The position numbers and the translations under genes are program-made. DNA of 10,628 bases from Candidatus Zhuqueibacterota bacterium. Its GTDB lineage: Bacteria; SM23-31; B21-G16. Shown in pieces: positions 7,935 to 10,628 of the stretch. Numbering within the stretch: position 1 is the stretch's first letter; each line of letters starts with the position of its first letter. The notes under the pieces were generated by a model. The model had not been told where the DNA came from. It searched no databases and saw nothing but the letters and a program-made list of their open reading frames with translations. The stretch covers positions 1-10,628 of the forward strand of contig QNDJ01000025.1 of NCBI GenBank assembly GCA_003644825.1, read 5' to 3'.

Positions 7935-8689
7935 TCTAATTTTCCCAAAATTTTTTCATCAAGGTTTACAATCAACCTCCATTTTGCATTTCTTTTTCCT
8001 TTATGTGGCATAGAATGGTCAAGAAAAAGATAATTTCGTGTCTTAACCTCTGGAACTTCAAGTTTTATATTCAATAAACCACACAGATAACCCAATCTTC
8101 TAATTACTCCTGTGTTCTCTATTTGCTGAATATATTTCAACAGTTTCTCTCCATTTATTTCTTTTTGCTTTAATGCTTTAGCAACTTCAGTAATCCCCCC
8201 ACAGTATTGAGGTTTGTCAAGACAATCTATTATCGTTTTTTCTTTATCTGTTATATTTATCTCTGTTTCATCAATCCATTCTTTTCTTATTCCAAAAAAT
8301 TTTCTGTTATTTATCCTAATAATCCTGTACTTAACTCCCAGAATATTTAATCTTTGTTTTTTCTTACGTGAAACAGTTTGAATAAAAACAGTATTAGGAA
8401 TCTGCTCTGTTAATCCGTAAAAATGAAGGGCACTCCAATATGAAATACAATAAGGATTGATAAGCATAGACCCGATTACAAATTCATTCAATGTATATTT
8501 ACCCTTTTCAGCTCCAAGTGGAATAATCATATATTTACCTTTTTCTATTCTTTCAATTAAGCCTCTTTTCTCAAACCTTGATAAGATTACTTTTGTTATA
8601 TAAAAATCTGTTCCCAAAACTAGTTGAGCTTGATTGAAAGTGAAAGTATTACCTCTCTTAACCAATTCATTAATCCAATTAATTCTCAT
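7931..8689 (-). CDS. abiEi: AbiEi-type antitoxin and transcriptional regulator
   Basis: A 252-residue protein that fits the AbiEi family: an N-terminal winged-helix domain (about residues 1-60: QAQLVLGTDFYITKVI, then the wing RGLIERIEKGKYMIIP) and a longer C-terminal domain (about 65-235). The C-terminal part includes the typical ISYWSALHFYGLTEQIP segment (about 82-98) and TDKEKTIIDCLDKPQYCGG (about 147-165). In studied AbiE modules the antitoxin represses its own promoter through inverted repeats and neutralises AbiEii without a stable complex (type IV). The ATG at 8689 has a weak GGTG ribosome site 7 nt upstream. It starts 64 bp after mod ends, and that gap holds a 40-bp dyad matching the expected operator. 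It overlaps abiEii by 4 nt (ATGA). A stand-alone AbiEi-like regulator is possible but unlikely with the toxin adjacent. Confidence 0.87.
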   Translation of the reverse strand: MRINWINELVKRGNTFTFNQAQLVLGTDFYITKVILSRFEKRGLIERIEKGKYMIIPLGAEKGKYTLNEFVIGSMLINPYCISYWSALHFYGLTEQIPNTVFIQTVSRKKKQRLNILGVKYRIIRINNRKFFGIRKEWIDETEINITDKEKTIIDCLDKPQYCGGITEVAKALKQKEINGEKLLKYIQQIENTGVIRRLGYLCGLLNIKLEVPEVKTRNYLFLDHSMPHKGKRNAKWRLIVNLDEKILGKLE

Positions 8690-8692
8690 TTT

Positions 8693-8732
8693 TATGCACC
8701 GTAGTTAACAAATTTGTTTACTTTGGTGTATA
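8693..8732. promoter_or_regulatory. 40-bp dyad, candidate AbiEi operator
   Basis: Left arm TATGCACCGTAGTTAACAAA (8693-8712) and right arm TTTGTTTACTTTGGTGTATA (8713-8732) are reverse complements at 16 of 20 positions, centred between 8712 and 8713. The dyad ends 3 bp before the abiEi start codon, covers its ribosome site, and includes a -10-like TATACA on the - strand (8727-8732). No convincing -35 box sits at the right distance. Known AbiEi proteins bind inverted repeats at their own promoters, so autorepression is the natural reading. In RNA it could also fold as a hairpin hiding the ribosome site. No U-tract follows, so it is not a typical terminator of mod. Confidence 0.7.
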
Positions 8733-8753
8733 TGATTGAGAAAAAGCCGGTTC

Positions 8754-10628
8754 TTATACACCCATTAACTTTTTAAATTCACTCTCTATTGGTTTGTAAC
8801 CTTTTACAAAGCTATCTCCGTTTATAAATATTTCATCAGGGTCAAAACCATTTAAGACTTTATCTATGATTTCTTTATCCTTTTCAAGATTAATGCCTTT
8901 GGTGGGTCTCCATATAATAGCAGTTCGCCTATTATCTCTTTCTCCTAAAACAACCACATATTTTCTTTTTATATTCCCCTTTTTTAAAGGGGTGTCCCGC
9001 AGGGACGGGGTGTTTAGAAATTTATATCTATGTACCTTTAAACCAAGTAAATAATTGAAAGTCTCTACTAAATCCACATTCACAAGTTCCTCGCCTTTAC
9101 CAGATGAAATTATCTTCAATTTATATTCAAAAGGATTTTCAAAACCGTTAAGATTTAGGAGAGAAGGACTCCCCTCAGTTTCAAATTTAAGCATGTATTT
9201 CATAACATATTCGCTCACTTCCTTATCTTTATCAAATAGTTGCAGCACTTTTTGTCCTTTTTCTTCATTTGGAAACTCAATGTTGTGCAGTGTATCTTCG
9301 TATTGTTCAAGGTAATGATATTTGATTATTTGACTTATTCCATCAGCATCTTGAGGCTTACCGTCCTTCCAGTTGAAGGAATAGGTGATTTTTTTAATCC
9401 TTGGAATAATTATCGTGTCAAAATAATCCGCCATTTCTACAAGAATGTATTTTCTTCTGCCAGTATCTTCTTTGTTTAATTTCATAACTGCGTGAGCGGT
9501 TGTACCAGAACCAGCGAAGAAGTCAAGAATAAAATTATTGAAAGTTCCACTTATAATATTATCTATCCCACAAAGCCATTTTATTAATTCACTGGGTTTG
9601 GAATACCTATAAGTTAATCCTCCAAATAGATCTTTAATATTTTGATTCCCTTTTTTGGTATATCCTATCTTTTTAATTAAACTGCGTGGTCTAATTTTGC
9701 CTTTATAATAAGTCTTAGTATAAATTTTCCATAACTTGTCTTTTTTATTATAAATAAATTCTATCTCATCCAATGCAAGTCTTCTTTCAAATTCTTCTTT
9801 AGATAATCTCCAAATCGTTTCGGGCCATATTTCAGTTCCATCTGGGACCTTGACAGGATAACGCAAGTTTGGTCTCCTAATATCTATTCCTGTTTTTTCT
9901 AAACTATCTAAGTAGTATTTCCCTTTTTTGTCTTCGTATCTAAAAGAATTTAGATATTCTTCTGATGGCTTAGCCCATAAATATCCAATTCTCTCTTTAT
10001 TTTTGCCAAATAGAAAGACATACTCATGCTCTGGTACTAGATATTTATTATCACTTCCACCGCCAACTTTAGCTTGAACAATAAAAGTTCCCAAATAGTT
10101 AATTAAAAAACTGCTTATTTCTTGAAATCTGTAGATCTCATTATCATCAATACTTACAAAAATAACTCCATCATCTTTAAGTATTTCTCTTGCAAATTGT
10201 AGCCTATCATACATCATACTTAGCCAACTTGAATGCTGGTATTTGTCCTTATACAAAAACTCATCATTTCCAGTATTATATGGAGGATCAATATAGATAC
10301 ATTTTATTTTCTCTCTATATTTTTCAAGTATTAAATTCAACGCCTGCCAGTTTTCGCTCTTGATTAAAATGCCATCTATTAAGTCATCAAGATTGCCTAA
10401 CTCTCCCAACTTCTCAAGTAATCTTTCTTTAAATTCTTCACTAAGATATTTTGTATCAACGGGTAAGTACTTATATTTATTATTTAAAATTTTACCTGTT
10501 ATAGTATTTAACAAGATTTCATTTTTATCAAAGTTATCGTTAACAATGCCTAATTTCTTCCATTCTTTTACCTGTTTTTCAAAATCCTTATGACTTATAA
10601 TTTCCTCCAAAAAATTCCCCTCTTTCAG
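8754..10628 (-). CDS. mod: Type III R-M DNA methyltransferase, Mod subunit (possibly 5' partial)
   Basis: Beta-class adenine-N6 DNA methyltransferase, the specificity and modification subunit of the type III system. Numbering from a TTG at 10610 gives 618 residues. The catalytic D108-P-P-Y111 (YIDPPYNTGNDEF) precedes the AdoMet-binding FFAGSGTTAHAV (364-375), the beta-class order. The stretch between them (about 112-360) would carry the target recognition domain. HSSWLSMMYDRL (126-137) and VEMADYFDTI (391-400) are typical of the family. The TTG has an upstream GAGGGG with 6-nt spacing, but the frame stays open for six more codons to the window edge. Many relatives carry a longer N-terminal region before the PVDTKY segment, so the gene may be cut here. 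The C-terminal part holds an in-frame palindromic insertion (N533-N546). TAA at 8754 is followed by a 64-bp gap before abiEi. Confidence 0.93.
   Translation of the reverse strand: MKEGNFLEEIISHKDFEKQVKEWKKLGIVNDNFDKNEILLNTITGKILNNKYKYLPVDTKYLSEEFKERLLEKLGELGNLDDLIDGILIKSENWQALNLILEKYREKIKCIYIDPPYNTGNDEFLYKDKYQHSSWLSMMYDRLQFAREILKDDGVIFVSIDDNEIYRFQEISSFLINYLGTFIVQAKVGGGSDNKYLVPEHEYVFLFGKNKERIGYLWAKPSEEYLNSFRYEDKKGKYYLDSLEKTGIDIRRPNLRYPVKVPDGTEIWPETIWRLSKEEFERRLALDEIEFIYNKKDKLWKIYTKTYYKGKIRPRSLIKKIGYTKKGNQNIKDLFGGLTYRYSKPSELIKWLCGIDNIISGTFNNFILDFFAGSGTTAHAVMKLNKEDTGRRKYILVEMADYFDTIIIPRIKKITYSFNWKDGKPQDADGISQIIKYHYLEQYEDTLHNIEFPNEEKGQKVLQLFDKDKEVSEYVMKYMLKFETEGSPSLLNLNGFENPFEYKLKIISSGKGEELVNVDLVETFNYLLGLKVHRYKFLNTPSLRDTPLKKGNIKRKYVVVLGERDNRRTAIIWRPTKGINLEKDKEIIDKVLNGFDPDEIFINGDSFVKGYKPIESEFKKLMGV
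8975..9013 (-). repeat. Palindromic element inserted in frame within mod
   Basis: Two adjacent perfect hairpins lie inside mod: CCCCTTT (8976-8982) with AAAGGGG (8986-8992), and GTCCC (8994-8998) with GGGAC (9002-9006). GGGGTGT occurs twice, at 8989-8995 and 9007-9013. The block is far more GC-rich than the surrounding gene. On the - strand it encodes NTPSLRDTPLKKGN (N533-N546), wedged between LKVHRYKFL and KRKYVVVLGE, which read like one continuous C-terminal segment in related Mod proteins. It therefore looks like an ORF-embedded repeat of the kind known as palindromic elements in Rickettsia, with the reading frame preserved. Confidence 0.65.
10611..10628 (-). repeat. Possible partial second copy of the palindromic element at window edge
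   Basis: In the mod direction the edge reads CTGAAAGAGGGGAATTTT. It resembles the end of the element inside mod (AAAAAAGGGGAATAT): 12 of 15 aligned bases match, including AGGGGAAT. In the mod frame it would encode LKEGNF, against LKKGNI in the internal copy. The other half of any palindrome lies outside the window. The match is short and also covers the likely ribosome site for the TTG start, so it could be coincidence. Confidence 0.3.

Noticed and set aside
8975-9013. Frameshift or pseudogenisation of mod caused by the palindromic block
   Set aside because: The reading frame continues unbroken through the block and the conserved sequence resumes directly after it.
4129-10628. BREX, DISARM or type I R-M system
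   Set aside because: No PglZ, BrxC, DISARM-specific or HsdS gene is present. The Mod motif order and the Res helicase-nuclease layout fit type III.
1-10628. CRISPR array, tRNA, rRNA or insertion-sequence transposase
   Set aside because: No regularly spaced direct repeats, cloverleaf-like segments, rRNA motifs or transposase motifs were seen in any part of the window.

Overview
The window is AT-rich (roughly one third GC by eye) and bacterial in style: close gene packing, Shine-Dalgarno sites and an operon with overlapping genes. A membrane histidine kinase built on two-component-regulator propeller repeats, together with palindromic repeats both between and inside genes, suggests an uncultured member of the Bacteroidota/FCB assemblage or a similar candidate phylum. 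That placement is inference; no marker gene is present.

Left part (2-3490, + strand): the 3' portion of a large propeller/Y_Y_Y/PAS sensor histidine kinase whose 5' end lies outside the window. A short intergenic region with two REP-like palindromes follows, then a complete methylated-DNA-protein-cysteine methyltransferase (ogt type). Positions 3491-3766 separate this part from genes on the opposite strand, and the two gene sets converge there.

Right part (3767-10628, all - strand): a defence cassette read from right to left. The order is a type III restriction-modification methyltransferase (Mod), an AbiEi-like antitoxin/regulator, an AbiEii nucleotidyltransferase toxin, a type III restriction subunit (Res), and a small repeat protein resembling the 4-fold beta-flower type. 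AbiEi/AbiEii share an ATGA overlap, and AbiEii/Res overlap by 10 nt, so toxin and nuclease appear translationally coupled. The only clear gap inside the core is the 64 bp between mod and abiEi. It holds a 40-bp dyad with 16 of 20 paired positions matching, ending 3 bp from the abiEi start codon. This is a strong candidate operator for AbiEi.

The layout suggests a type IV toxin-antitoxin module embedded in a type III R-M operon. AbiEi could repress abiEi-abiEii-res while leaving mod free, which would let methylation precede restriction. This is a testable inference; the sequence shows only the gene order, the overlaps and the dyad. Separately, mod carries a palindromic repetitive element inserted in frame (about 14 codons), and part of a similar element may sit at the right window edge, where the mod reading frame is still open.
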